DNA of 64,000 nt from JALZKA01 sp963786495 (GCA_963786495.1 CAWAZL010000002.1:992001-1056000), one strand, 5' to 3'. Shown: positions 26,821 through 37,858, counted from the first letter of the stretch. Numbers and translations: made by a program. Notes: generated from the sequence alone by a model not told the origin.

Positions 26821-28463
26821 GGAACTCGACTGCGGCTACAGCTCCGATCTCGGGCGGCGAAATCTGAGCGATGTTGTGGCCCAGGGCCACGAGCCCGGCA
26901 GCTTCAGGCGAGGAGATGAACGCAGGCTCGCCCTGTGACTGCGCCGTGTTTCGCTGCGTAACGCGCGGGGTGGCGATCGCCTCGGGGAGCGTCTTGCCGA
27001 GGTCGAGGCGCTCGATCAGCACCTGAAGCACGGTCGTGATGATCGTCGAGCCACCGGGCGAGCCGAGCGCCAGAAGCGGCTTGCCGTTTGCCTTGGTCAC
27101 GATCGTCGGCGACATGGAGCTGCGCGGGCGCTTGCCCCCGCTCGGGCAGGTTGGGATCGGCGCCTGGGGTGGGCGCGAACTGGAAGTCGGTCAGCTCGTT
27201 GTTGAGCAGGAAGCCCCAACCCGGCACCACGATTCCGTTGCCGCCGGTCGACTCGATCGTGAAGGTGTAGGAGACGATCCGTCCCTCGTCATCGGCGACG
27301 GTCAGGTGGGTGGTCGAGAGGCCCTCGGTGTCGGTCTCGCTTGCGGCCCGCGGGTCGCCTCCGTCGTCCGTGGGGTCGCCCGGCGCGGCTGGATGCGTAA
27401 TGGCGTTGGTGTCTGACATCAGCGCTCGGCGCTCGGCGGCGAAGTCGTTTGAGAGCAGGCCGCGCAGTGGTACGTCCACGAACGAGCGGTCGCCGATGTA
27501 CTCGGCTCGGTCCGCGTAGGCGAGCCGGGACGCGTCGAGGTAGCGGTGGAGGGCCTGGACGCGGGTCGTGCCGAGCGGGTCGAACCCCTCGAGGATGTTG
27601 AGCGCCTCGCCGACGGTGGTCCCGCCGCTCGACGACGGTCGCATCCCGTAGACGTTGAGGCCGCGGTACTCGACCCTGGTCGCCTTGCGCGGTCGCTCGC
27701 GGTACGAGGCGATGTCCTCGACCGTCAAGAGCCCTGGCCGCCAGGTCCCCGTCGCGCCCGGATCAACCGGGGGGTCCTGCACCGCCTCGGCGGTCGCCTC
27801 GGCGATCGCGCCCTCATAGAACCCCAGCCGTCCGTACCTTGCGATCCGCTTGTAGGCCCGCGCGAGGTCGGGGTTCTCGAGCGTGGAGCCTTCGGCTGGC
27901 GGCGATCCGCCCGGAAGGTAGAGCTCGGCCGTCGAGGGGATCTCGGCGAACCGGGCCGCGTTCGCCTCGACCTGGTCGACGAAGGTCTCATCCACCTCGA
28001 AGCCGTCACGGGCGACCTCGATTCCCGGCTTGAGCATCTGCCTGAGCGACTTGGTGCCGAACTTGTCCAGAGCACGGTCCCAGGTGGCGACGGTGCCCGG
28101 AGCGCCCACCGAGAGACCGCTCGAGACCGCCTCTGCGAACGGGTACGGCTGCCCGTTCTGCGGATTGATGAACGACGTCTCCGTCATCGCCTCGGGCGCC
28201 GTCTCGCGCCCGTCGATCGTCGCGACGCGCCCGCTCGGGGTCCTGATCAGCATGTAGCCGCCGCCACCGATGCCGGCCGAGAACGGTTCGGTGACTCCCA
28301 GGACGCCGGCGGCGGCGACCGCGGCGTCCACGGCGTTGCCGCCGTCCCTCAAGACTTCAATGGCGGCCTTGGTCGCCTCGCGGTCGACCGTGGCGGCGGC
28401 ACCACCCGCGCCTTCAGCTGTCGGCGCGGCGGCTGCCTGCGCTGGTGCCAGGGCAAGGACCAT
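26741..28463 (-). CDS. ggt: Gamma-glutamyltransferase (one frameshift)
   Basis: After correction about 573 residues, normal for Ggt precursors. N-terminal secretion-like stretch MVLALAPAQAAAAPTA; an upstream in-frame hydrophobic extension (SLATAFAS) lacks a start codon. Motifs: GGNAVDAAVAAAGVLGV, GIGGGGYMLIRT, DGRETAPEAM, MRPSSSGGTTVGEALNILEG, and STTHLTVAD, whose first catalytic Thr is the nucleophile after self-cleavage into two chains. The small subunit continues GSPGGSTIITTVLQVLI in a second frame; deleting one G from the G-run opposite CCCCC at 27135-27139 joins them. It cleaves or transfers the gamma-glutamyl group of glutathione and related compounds outside the cytoplasm. Confidence 0.9.
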
Positions 28464-28554
28464 CGAGGCGAACGCGGTTGCGAGTGAGGCTCCCGTTCCG
28501 ACCTGCCCGACGACCCTACCCGCGCTAATAGCTGCCTAAAGCGAGAACGAGAAA

Positions 28555-28580
28555 AACGCGAGGACGATTGCCCTCGCGTT
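28555..28580 (-). terminator. Rho-independent terminator of the sigma-factor gene
   Basis: A 9-bp perfect stem, aacgcgagg (28555-28563) and cctcgcgtt (28572-28580). On the minus strand it is followed by TTTTTCTC. It lies 28 bases after the sigma-factor stop. Confidence 0.85.
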
Positions 28581-28607
28581 CAACGGTACAGCCATCTTGT
28601 GAAGCTC

Positions 28608-29553
28608 TTAGGCTGCGTTGCGGAAACCGCTGAGCGCGCCGTCCGAGGCGAGCCGGCGGAGTGCCGACTGCTCGAGCTTCTGCGCGTTCTTCTGGGTGAC
28701 GCCCAGGTCGCGCGCAACGTCGCGAATCGACTTCGCGGGACGGCCGCCGGTGCCGAAGCGGCCGCGGATGACCTCGGCCTCGAGCTCGGGCAGCTTGTAG
28801 AGAGCCGTCTCGACGGCGTTCTCCTGCTCGCGCTCCAGAACCTCGTCCTCGAGGTCGGCCGTGGCCTCTGCGCGCAGCTCGCCCAGCGTGGTGTCGCCGT
28901 CGTCGCCGATCGGCTGGTCCAGGCGCGACGTGACGCGGGTGAGGTCGCGGGTAGCCATGACCTCGTCAAGCGGCAGCTTCGCGCGCTCGGCCACCTCTTC
29001 GTCAGTCGGCTCGCGATCCAGCTCGAGCGCCAGCTCGGCCGAGATGCGGTTCACGGTGCGCTCACGCTGAGCGACGTGCGCCGGGATCCGGACCGCACGG
29101 CCCGTGTTGTCCAGGCCGCGCTGGATCGACTGCTTGATCCAGAGGACCGCGTAGGTCGAGAACTTGTAGCCGCGGCGCCAGTCGAACTTCTCGGACGCGC
29201 GGATCAGGCCGAGCATCGCCTCCTGGACCAGGTCGCCCATGGGCAGGCCGTGGCCCTGGTAGCGGCGCGCGAACTTGATCACGAGCCGGAGGTTCGAGTT
29301 GATCAGCCGCTCCTTGGCAGCCAGGTCACCCTTCTCGATCCGCTGCGCGAGGTCGATCTCCTCAGCGGCGGTGAGCAGCGGGTACTTGGCAGCCTGGTTG
29401 AAAAAGAGCTGCAGGCTGTCGGTGGTCTCGACCGAAAGATCGTGCGTATCGCTGCGCCGGCGCGACCGTGTAGGTGCGCTTGCGGCGGTGTGCTCGCCTC
29501 GGTTTCGGTGTGTTTTCAGTGCGCTTCTCGTCAGCGCCTCGTGTGCGTGCCAT
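28608..29553 (-). CDS. Sigma-70 family RNA polymerase sigma factor (one frameshift)
   Basis: Main frame: region 1.2/2.1 (DSLQLFFNQAAKYPLLTA, AEEIDLAQRIEKGDLAAK), region 2.2-2.4 (LVIKFARRYQGHGLPMGDLV, KFSTYAVLWIKQSIQRGLDN), region 3, and the region 4.2 helix-turn-helix KSIRDVARDLGVTQKNAQKL. It resembles primary/group-2 sigma factors but is short, and region 4.1 is abbreviated. The frame has no start upstream of GTG 29282, yet conserved region 1.2 lies before that. ATG 29553 starts MARTRGADEKRTENTPKPRR in another frame. Removing one C near 29453 reads TVAPASDTHDLSVETTDS and joins them; 946 nt is one over a multiple of three. About 314 residues. The AT-rich gap 29554-29839 upstream probably holds its promoter and contains no gene. 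Confidence 0.85.
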
Positions 29554-29839
29554 GTGGTTCTTTGTCCTTCATCTCATGCGCGTCTGCCCGCTGCAGAGCC
29601 GCGCTAATCAGTTATCTCTAATTGGTTGCTTTACAAAGTATAGCGAACATTTGTTCTCGCCGCAAGGCCAATTTTTGGCTCTGTCAGCGAGATTCCAACG
29701 TTCGCCGATGACTCGTTGGATCAGTGCGCCGGGGGAAGAGGGGGCGCCGAGGGGAACGGACACCATACAGAATGTGCGGGTTTGTTGCAAGCCGACAACT
29801 TCGGGAAGATCCGCAAGATCGCCTGGATTTGGGCGTGAA

Positions 29840-31313
29840 CTACGAGCGTATGATGGGCAAATCGACCGCTGTGACGGGGTCGGCGTCCTTCAAGAAGCGG
29901 TCGACTACTCGGGCGCAGCGGCGGCCTTCGGCTATCGCGGTGACGATCAGGGATTGGCCGACCCGGGCGTCGCCCGCGGCGAAGATTCCGTTCTGGCTCG
30001 ATGCGTAAGCGGGGGCGTGGACGTTGCCGCGGCCAGTCGAGCTCGACGGCGAGCCCGTCCAGGAGCCCCTCGCGCTCGGGGCCGGTGAAGCCCACGGCGA
30101 CCAGTACGAGCTGGGCGGGCAGCGTGTACTCGGAGCCCTCGACCGGCTCAAGCGTTCGCGACGAGGAGCCCGTGACCTTGCGGCCCACCAGCTCGGCGAC
30201 GTTGCCGTCAGCGTCGCCGCGCAGCTCGATCACCTGGTGGCCGAAGCGGCGCTCGCCACCCTCGTCGAGCGCGTAGGTCGTCGCCGAGCGCTTGAGCGGA
30301 AGCGGCCACGGCGTGTCGGGGTAGCGGCCGTCCTCTGGGACCTCGGGGTAGACGTCGAGGAGGAGCGTCGAGCGGGCGCCTTCGCGGTTCGCGTTCGAGA
30401 TGCAGTCCATGCCGGTGTCGCCGCCGCCGATCACGACGACGTCCTTGTCCTCGGCGACGATCGGCACCGCCGGCTCCGGCCCCTCGGGCCCGCCCGAGAG
30501 CGAGGCGACGTAGCGGTTGCGATGTAGAGGTAGTCCATCGCGTCGTGGACGCCGGCGAGGTCCGAGCCCGGCACCTCGAGCTTTCGCGAGACGCGCGAGC
30601 CCGTCGCGACACGACGGCGTTGAAGCGGTCGCGAAGCTCCTCGACGCTCATGCCCGAGCCGCCGATGTCGGCGTTGTAGTCGAAGTCGATTCCCTCGGCG
30701 GCGAGGACGTCGACGCGGCGGTCGATCATCCACTTCTCGAGCTTTGCGTCCGGCACGCCGAAGCGCATCAGCCCGCCGGGCGCCTCGTCGCGCTCGAAGA
30801 CCGTGACCTCGTGGCCGACCTGGTTCAGCTCCTGCGGCGGCGGCGAGTCCCGCAGGGCCCGAGCCGATCACGGCGACGTGCTGGCCGGTGCGCTGCTCGG
30901 GCACGTTCGGGGTGATCCAGCCCTCCTCCCATGCCCGCTCGACGATCGCGTACTCGACCTGCTTGATCGTCACCGCGTCGTCGTTGATCGCGAGGACGCA
31001 GGCCGACTCACACGGTGCGGGGCAGATCAGGCCGGTGAACTCGGGGAAGTTGTTGGTTGCGTGGAGCTGGTCGATCGCCTCGCGCCAGTGGCCGGTGCGA
31101 ACGAGGTCGTTCCAGTCCGGGATGAGGTTGCCGAGGGGGCAGGCGTCGTTGCAGAAGGGGACGCCGCAGCCCATGCACCTGGACGCTTGGCGCTTGAGCT
31201 CGGGCTCGGGCATGACCTGGTAGATCTCGCCATAGTCGGCGACGCGCGTCGGCCGGGTCACGTTCCGGTGGGGCGGTGCGAGGCACCTCGATGAATCCGC
31301 GGGGATCTGGCAT
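29840..31313 (-). CDS. gltD: Glutamate synthase small subunit (several frameshifts)
   Basis: Successive frames give a full GltD: MPDPRGFIEVPRTAPPER; then ASRCMGCGVPFCNDACPLGN and CPAPCESACVL (cysteines for two [4Fe-4S] clusters); VAVIGSGPAGLAAA (FAD site); RFGVPDAKLEKWMIDRR; VPGSDLAGVHDAMDYL; VVVIGGGDTGMDC (NADPH site); and NGIFAAGDARVGQSLIVTAI. At least five one-base shifts are needed, near 31255, 30845, 30600, 30520 and 30040. It transfers electrons from NADPH to GltB to make two glutamates from glutamine and 2-oxoglutarate. It follows gltB in the same operon, about 60 bases apart. Loss of such a core enzyme by six separate mutations is unlikely; sequencing error is the simpler reading. Confidence 0.85.
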
Positions 31314-31320
31314 TTATCTA

Positions 31321-31344
31321 ATGAGTGACGTAAGTCGCGAAAGG
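31321..31344. repeat. 24-nt sequence shared with 48216-48239
   Basis: atgagtgacgtaagtcgcgaaag at 31321 onward matches the copy at 48216 in 22 of 24 positions. Both begin with an ATG and read MSDV-x-RE. Here it lies in the gltB-gltD gap on the strand opposite to those genes. Confidence 0.6.
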
Positions 31345-31376
31345 GGCATGTGCCGGTAGTGGTGAGTCCCGCTAGG

Positions 31377-34300
31377 TTAAGCGGTGACCTCGACCGAGGC
31401 GAGCTTTTTGCGCTCCTCGATCACGCGCTTGTACTCGCGCGGCATCACCTTCACGAACTCGTCCGCGGTCTCGGCGTAGCTGGCGAGGATCCGCTCGGCG
31501 ACGGCCGAACCGGTCCGCGCGTGGTGCTCGACCAACATGTCGCGCAGGATCGAGCGGTCCTCCTCGACCAGCTCCTCGAGGTCGACCAGATCGTGGTTGC
31601 AGCGCCCGGGGAAGCGCTTGCGCGGGTCCTAGACGTAGGCGGCGCCGCCGGTCATGCCCGCGGCGAAGTTGTAGCCCGTGGGGCCGATCACGGCGACGCA
31701 GCCGCCGGTCATGTACTCGCAGCCGTGGTCGCCCACGCCCTCGACGACCGCGCGCGCGCCCGAGTTGCGCACGGCGAAGCGCTCGCCGGCGCGGCCGCGG
31801 AAGAAAGCGCGGCCGGCGGTCGCGCCGTAGAGCGCGACGTTGCCGATGATCACGTTCTCCTCGGCCGCATAGGTCGCAGCCTCAGGCGGGCGCACCGAGA
31901 CGATGCCGCCGCTGAGGCCCTTGCCCACGTAATCGTTCCCCTCGCCGCGCAGGTCGATCGAGATGCCGGCTGCGAGCCAGGCGCCCAGGCTCTGCCCGGC
32001 CGAGCCGCGAAGGTGGAGCTTCACCGTCTCCTCGGGGAGGCCGGCGGGACCGTGCGCGGTCACCACCTCGTGCGACAGCACGCCGCCGATCGCACGGTGG
32101 GAGTTCAGGATGTCGCGCTCGATCTCGATGTCGCGTCCGTCGCGGATCGCCTCAGCGGCTTCCGGGACCAAGCCGAGCGGGTCCAGGTCCTCGCGCTCGG
32201 GCACGTCGCCCGGCACGTGCATCGAGACCTCGCCGGGCTGGGCGACGTCCGCGAGCAGGCCGGAGAGGTCGACGCCGTGGGCCTTCCAGTGCTCGATCGC
32301 CTCGCCCGGCTCCAGGTGCTGGACCTGGCCGATCAGCTCGGCGAGCGTGCGGACGCCCAGCTTGGAGAGGATCTGGCGCACCTCGTCGGCGACGAGGTAG
32401 AGGTAGTTCACGACGTGGTCGGCCTGGCCGGTGAAGCGGGCGCGAAGCTGCGGATCCTGGGTCGCGACGCCGACCGGGCATGTGTTCAGGTGGCAGACGC
32501 GCATCATGATGCAGCCGGTCACGATCAAGGGAGCGGTCGAGAAGCCGTACTCGTCGGCGCCCAGGAGCGCGGCGATGATGACGTCGCGGCCGGTGCGCAT
32601 CTGGCCGTCGGTCTGCAGGATCACGCGGGAGCGCAGGTCGTTCTCGAGCAGCGTCTGCTGGGTCTCGGCCAGGCCGATCTCCCACGGCACGCCCGCCGAC
32701 TGGATCGAGCTCAAAGGCGATGCGCCCGTGCCGCCGTCGTGCCCGGCGATGACCACGTGGTCGGCGCCGGCCTTGACGACTCCCGCCGCGACGGTGCCCA
32801 CCCCGACCTCCGAGGCGAGCTTCACCGAGACGGTCGCCTTGGGGTTCGAGGTGCGCAGGTCGTAGATCAGCTGCTTCAAGTCCTCGATCGAGTAGATGTC
32901 GTGGTGGGGCGGGGGCGAGATCAGCTCGACGCCGGGGGTCGAGTAGCGGAGCTGCGCGATGTACTCGTCGACCTTGTGGCCGGGCAGCTGGCCGCCCTCG
33001 CCGGGCTTCGCGCCCTGCGAGATCTTGATCTGGATCTGCTCGGCGTTCGCGAGGTAGTGCGCGGTCACGCCGAAGCGGCCGGAGGCGACCTGCTTGATCG
33101 CCGAGCGGCGCCAGTCGCCGTTGGGGTCGCGCTCGTAGCGGCGCGGGTCCTCGCCGCCCTCGCCCGAGTTGGAGCGCCCGCCGATGCGGTTCATCGCGAT
33201 CGCGAGCGTCTCGTGCGCCTCGGGCGAGAGCGCGCCCAGGCTCATCGCGCCGGTCGAGAAGCGCTGCACGATCGTCTTGATGTCCTCGACCTCGTCAAGC
33301 GGCACAGGGTCGCCGACGGGCTTCGCGCGAAGGAGGCCGCGGATCAGGCCGTGCTGGGCGTTCTCCTCGTTCACGCGTTGTGAGAAGGCCTCGTAGTGCT
33401 CGCCCGCGTCGCCGTTGCCGGTCGCGGCGCGCTGAAGCTCCGAGATCGTCTCGGGATCCCACATGTGGCGCTCGCCGTCGCGCCGCCACGCATAGACGCC
33501 GCCCTGGGGCAGGATCTCCTCGTGCGCGGCGGGCAGGAGCGCCTGCTCGACGTGGCGGGCCCGGCTGAGCCCGTGCGCCTTCGGCCAGGCGCGGGCGTGG
33601 CGCTGCTGCGCCTCGTGGGCGAGCTGCGTCATCCCGACGCCGCCGATCGAGGATGAGGTGCCGGTGAAGTGGCGGTCGACGAGGCCCTTCTCGAGCCCCA
33701 CCGCCTCGAAGATCTGGGCGGCGTTGTACGAGCCGATGGTCGAGATGCCCATCTTCGAGAGCACCTTGAGTAGCCCCGTACCGATCGCCTTGACGATGCG
33801 CTCGCGCGCCTCATCGGGACTCAGGTCCGGGACCTCTCCGCGCGCCGCGAGATCGGCGACGGTGTCGAGCATCATGTAGGGGTTGACGACGGACGCGCCG
33901 TAGCCGATCAGCGCCGCGACGTGGTGAACCTCGCGCGCCTCGCCGGTCTCGACCGCAAGCCCCGCGTGGACCCGGTCGCCGGTGCGCACGAGGTGCTGAT
34001 GGACGGCCGACGTGGCAAGGAGGGACGGGATCGCCGCGTTCTCTTCGTCGACTCGCGCGGTCGGAGAGGACCAGGATCGTCGCGCCGTCGCGGATCGCCT
34101 TGGAGGCGTCGTCGCAGATGCGGTCGAGCGCGCCCTCCATGGACTTGTCGCCGTCGGCGACCCGGAAGGTCATGTCGAGGACGCGGGTCTTGAGATCGCC
34201 CCAGTCCATCTCGCGCAGGATCGCCATCTCGTGGTTCTGGACGACGGGACGGTCGAGGAGCAGCTGCATCGCCGGCGTCGAGTCGTGCTCGAGCAGGTTC

Positions 34301-35971
34301 GACTCGGGGCCCAGGCCGGTGCGAAGGCTCATCACGATGTGCTCGCGGACGGAGTCGATCGCCGGGTTGGTGACCTGCGCGAAGCGCTGCTTGAAGTAGC
34401 TGAAGAGGGTCGGCGCCTGCTCGGAGAACATGGCGAGCGCGAGGTCGTTCCCCATCGAGCCGGTCGGCTCCTTGGCGTCGCGCGCCATGGGCGTGAGGAG
34501 GACGCGGAGGTCCTCTTGCGAGAACCCGAACGCGAGCTGGCGGCGCTTCAGCTCCTCGGCAGAGGGCGCACGCGGCGCGGCGCGGTTGGCCTGCGGCAGC
34601 TCGTCGAGGCGCACGGAGCGGGCGGCGTCCCACGCGCCCCACGGGGACGCGTTCGCGACGACGCTCTCGGCCTCGCCCTCGTCAAGGACGCGGCCCTGCG
34701 CGAGGTCGATCGCGAACATCGAGCCGGGGCGAAGGCGCCCGCGGTAGGCGACGTCCTCGTCGGGCACCTGGAACGAGCCGGCCTCGGACGAGACGGCGAC
34801 CCACCCGTCGTGCGTGATGAGCCAGCGCCCGGGGCGCAGGCCGTTGCGGTCGAGCGTCGCGCCCAGGAAGGTGCCGTCGGTGAAGGTGATCGCGGCGGGG
34901 CCGTCCCACGGCTCGATCAGCCGCGAGTGGTAGTTGTAGAAGCCTTCGAGCTCGGGCGCCACGCCGTCGCGGTTCTCGTGGGCGCGCGGGATCATCATCA
35001 TCGCCGCGTGGGGCAACGAGTGACCCCGCGAGGCAGAGGAGCTCGAACACGTGGTCGAAGGCGAGCGAGTCGGAGGTGCCGGGCATGACCAGCGGCAGGC
35101 AGCGCTTGAGGTCCTCGCCGAACAGGTCGGAGCGCAGGATCGCCTCGCGCGCCTGCATCCAGTTGACGTTCCCCTGGAGCGTGTTGATCTCGCCGTTGTG
35201 GGCGGACATGCGGTGGGGGTGGGCGAGGCCCCAGCTCGGGAAGGTGTTGGTGGAGAAGCGCGAGTGGACGATGGCCATCGCCGACTTCATCAGCGGGTCG
35301 CGCAGGTCGGGGTAGAAGTTCGCGAGCTGCGGGGCGGTGAGCATGCCCTTGTAGACGATGGTCCGCGCCGAGAAGCTGGGGAAGGTGACCTCGGAGGTCT
35401 CGAGCTCGACGGTGCGGCGGATGACGAAGAGCTTGCGCTCGAACGCGTCGGCGTCGAGCGTCTCGGGGCCGCGACGGATCATGAGCTGGCGGATCGTCGG
35501 CATCGCCTCGTGGGCGACGCGGCCACAGTGGCTGGGGTCGACGGGGACCTCGCGCGAGCCCAGCGGGATCTGGCCCTCGGCGCGGACCATCTCCTCGATG
35601 CGGTGGCCCAGCTCAAGGCGCCGCGCCGGGTCGGCCGGCAGGAAGCACATCGCGACGGCCAGCTCGCCGGGACCGGGCACGTCGTCGGGCTCGACGCCGA
35701 ACTCGGAGGCGCGTGAGCGGAAGAACTCGTGGGGAAGCTGGATCAGGATGCCGGCGCCGTCGCCAGTGTCCGCGTCGGCGCCCGCTGCGCCGCGGTGCTC
35801 CAGGAGGTCCAGGGTCGCGATCCCGCGCACGACGACCTCGTGGATCGGCTCGCCGTCGAGGCGCGCAAGGCATGCGACGCCACACCCATCGTGCTCGTGG
35901 GCAGGGTCGTAGAGACCAGCGGTCCGGGGCGTGGGGAGCTCCGGACTCGCCTTGGGCGGGCGGCGGTCCAC
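31377..35971 (-). CDS. gltB: Glutamate synthase large subunit (two frameshifts, one in-frame stop)
   Basis: About 1530 residues after correction, normal for GltB. The N-terminal glutaminase domain has its catalytic cysteine in HDGCGVACLARL. The central domain and FMN-binding synthase domain (HHDIYSIEDLKQLIYDLR, AGHDGGTGASPLSS) are followed by the [3Fe-4S] cysteines in GCIMMRVCHLNTCPVG and a C-terminal beta-helix domain. Breaks: an extra base in CCCC at 35023-35026 (restores LCLAGHSLPHAAMMM), an extra base near 34052 (restores DRAVDEENAAIPSLL), and an in-frame TAG at 31629-31631 after GGAAYV. The same frame continues after the TAG with 83 sensible codons (DPRKRFPGRCNHDLVDLEE ... SVEVTA). GTG start six bases after TAGAAT. 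It works with GltD in ammonia assimilation. Confidence 0.9.
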
Positions 35972-35977
35972 GCGGAA

Positions 35978-35983
35978 ATTCTA
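35978..35983 (-). promoter_or_regulatory. Candidate leaderless -10 element TAGAAT
   Basis: TAGAAT on the minus strand, six bases before the GTG of gltB at 35971. It would drive the gltBD operon. No -35 hexamer is evident. Confidence 0.5.
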
Positions 35984-36030
35984 GATCACCTCGGGTTGAG
36001 TTATGGGAACCCGGGCATACTCCGCGCGAA

Positions 36031-36474
36031 GTGGCTGCAGTTGACGAATCAATAGAGATCGCCGCGACGCCCGCCGAGGTGTGGGCCGTGGTGATGGATC
36101 CGAACCGCCTGGGGGACTGGGTCACGGCCCACAAGCGGGTCTACGACACCCCGAGCGGCAAGCTTTCCGCGGGCGATTCGTTCAAGCAGAAGCTTCGCAT
36201 CGTGGGCCCAAGCTTCAAGGTGACATGGTCCGTCCTCGAGTCCGATGAGCCCACCTCGGCTCGGTGGAGAGGCAAGGGGCCAGGCGGGTCGGTGGCTGAC
36301 GTGACCTACAAGCTCACTGAGACCGACGACGGAGGCACGCGTTTCGACTACTGCAACAACTTCGAGCTGCCGGGCGGCCCGCTTTCGATTCCCGCGAAGA
36401 GCGTCGCCGGCCCACCGGCGACGAAGCAGGCGAAGGCCTCGCTCCAGAACCTGAAGACGCTGCTCGAGAAGTAG
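36031..36474 (+). CDS. SRPBCC-fold protein
   Basis: 147 residues from GTG 36031 (VAAVDESIEIAATPAEVWAV). The frame upstream overlaps gltB and is not used. The first strand and helix, SIEIAATPAEVWAVVMDPNR, then LGDWVTAHKRV, are the signature of polyketide-cyclase/START-like SRPBCC proteins, which enclose a hydrophobic ligand in a beta-sheet and long C-terminal helix (ATKQAKASLQNLKTLLEK here). Ligand unknown. No partner gene adjoins; the next gene is convergent. Confidence 0.8.
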   Translation: MAAVDESIEIAATPAEVWAVVMDPNRLGDWVTAHKRVYDTPSGKLSAGDSFKQKLRIVGPSFKVTWSVLESDEPTSARWRGKGPGGSVADVTYKLTETDDGGTRFDYCNNFELPGGPLSIPAKSVAGPPATKQAKASLQNLKTLLEK

Positions 36475-36489
36475 CTAGGGGGCGGGGCA

Positions 36490-36530
36490 AACGTCCGTGA
36501 GTACCCCCATAGGGGGCAGTGACGGACGTT
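36490..36530. terminator. Hairpin between convergent genes
   Basis: Outer arms aacgtccgt (36490-36498) and acggacgtt (36522-36530) and an inner ccccc/ggggg, with an internal loop between. It lies between the SRPBCC gene and the YmdB-type gene and its last base touches the latter's stop codon. It probably terminates both, although no T-run is present. Confidence 0.6.
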
Positions 36531-37798
36531 CAGCTCGTGGGCGCCGGCTCGAGGACCTGCTGATCGAGTCGGCCAGGCCGCTTTTCGTTCACCTCGACGA
36601 CCACCGCGTTCACCCACACGTCTTCCTCTGCGGTCTCGAAGCGCTGTGGAAGATGGGTGCGGAAGCCTTCGAGGGCCTGGCGGTACTTGACGCCGAGCAC
36701 GCTTGTGCGCGAGGCGGTCATGCCCACGTCAGAGATATATGCGGTGCCTTGCGGCAACACCCGGGCGTCGGCGGTCGGGACGTGGGTGTGGGTGCCGAGC
36801 ACGGCGGCGACGCGGCCGTCCAGGTGCCAGCCCATCGCGACCTTCTCGGAGGTCACTTCGGCGTGGAAGTCGACGATGAAAGCGTCGGCCTCGCCTTCCA
36901 GGCGGCTGAGGAGAGCGTCGGCTTCGACGAACGGCGAGCGCGCAGCCTGGAGCTGGAGCATGCCGATCAGGTTGATGACGCAGACGCGCATGCCCCCGGC
37001 CTCGACGATCACGTGCCCGTTGCCCGGCGCGTTCGTCATGAAGTTCGAGGGGCGGATCACCCGCTCTTCCTCCTCTAGATACTCGTAGGCCTCCTTGCGG
37101 CGGTAGGTGTGGTTGCCGAGCGTGATCACGCCGAAGCCCATCTCGAACAGGTCGCGGCCAGTCCGGTCGGTGATGCCGAGCCCTCCGGCGGAGTTCTCGC
37201 CGTTCACGATCGCCAGGTCGGGCGAGTGGCGCTCCAGGAGCCCCGGCATCGCCTCGCGCAGCCCCTTGCGGCCCGGACTGCCCACGACATCGCCGACGAA
37301 GAGGAACTTCATCATCTTTGAGCTGGAACTCAGCTTCGGGTTCGTGTAGCCGGGCCGGGGTCCGCGCTTGATGACCCTGGCGACCCAGCGGCCGTCGTCG
37401 GGTTCGCCGGAGACTGCCTTGAGGGCGCGGAACCCGAAGTCGCTCACCTGGTCGAGCGTCGTGTCCTTCGGAGCGCGCCAGCCGATCACCCAGCCGACGT
37501 CGGTCATGAGGATCCAGCCCGACGGCGTCTTCGCGCCTCGCTCCGCGATGTCGGGGTAGATGGGCTTGCCGGGCTCGGTGCCGGTCTGGTTGACGATGAT
37601 GTTCATCGCGTCCGGGTCGCCGTCGCCGACGTTCACCTCGATCGAAACGTCGGGCGTTCCCGATGCCGGCTCGATCACCAACCAGCGTTTCGTTGAGCCC
37701 ATGCGCTCGAGGCGCCCGGGCTCGGCCGTGACGTTGTCGAAGAGGACCCCCGCGAGGTGCACATCCCCTTGGTCGAACTGGATCTTCTTCTTCGCCAT
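36530..37798 (-). CDS. YmdB-type metallophosphoesterase with extra N-terminal region
   Basis: 422 residues from ATG 37798 (MAKKKIQFDQGDVHLAGVLF). Residues about 163-422 are a TIGR00282/YmdB phosphodiesterase. Its metal ligands are visible in FLFVGDVVGSPGRKG, VNGENSAGGLGIT, TLGNHTYRRKEA, IVDFHAEVTSEK and GTHTHVPTADA. YmdB-family enzymes act on 2',3'-cyclic nucleotides and influence sporulation and biofilm decisions. The first 162 residues (VTAEPGRLERMGSTKRWLVI, GWILMTDVGWVIGWRAP) are an uncharacterised domain joined without a stop. The family normally starts at MKFLF (ATG 37312), and no ribosome-binding site is evident there, which favours a real fusion; a lost stop through a base error cannot be excluded. 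The open frame above 37798 is not used. Confidence 0.75.
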   Translation of the reverse strand: MAKKKIQFDQGDVHLAGVLFDNVTAEPGRLERMGSTKRWLVIEPASGTPDVSIEVNVGDGDPDAMNIIVNQTGTEPGKPIYPDIAERGAKTPSGWILMTDVGWVIGWRAPKDTTLDQVSDFGFRALKAVSGEPDDGRWVARVIKRGPRPGYTNPKLSSSSKMMKFLFVGDVVGSPGRKGLREAMPGLLERHSPDLAIVNGENSAGGLGITDRTGRDLFEMGFGVITLGNHTYRRKEAYEYLEEEERVIRPSNFMTNAPGNGHVIVEAGGMRVCVINLIGMLQLQAARSPFVEADALLSRLEGEADAFIVDFHAEVTSEKVAMGWHLDGRVAAVLGTHTHVPTADARVLPQGTAYISDVGMTASRTSVLGVKYRQALEGFRTHLPQRFETAEEDVWVNAVVVEVNEKRPGRLDQQVLEPAPTS

Positions 37799-37833
37799 GA
37801 GATGAAGCAAAGCACGGTGGCTCCCCGCTCCCC

Positions 37834-37858
37834 GGTGCCAGGCACGGTGCCTGGCACC
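37834..37858. repeat. GGTGCCAGGCAC double palindrome
   Basis: A 25-nt near-perfect palindrome: 12-base arms around one central base. It is identical to the copy at 55339-55363. It lies just upstream of the YmdB-type gene. Confidence 0.85.

Noticed and set aside
31629..31631. Programmed recoding (pyrrolysine or readthrough) at the gltB TAG
   Set aside because: No pyrrolysine genes or stimulatory structure are visible, GltB has no reason for recoding there, and neighbouring genes have many base errors.
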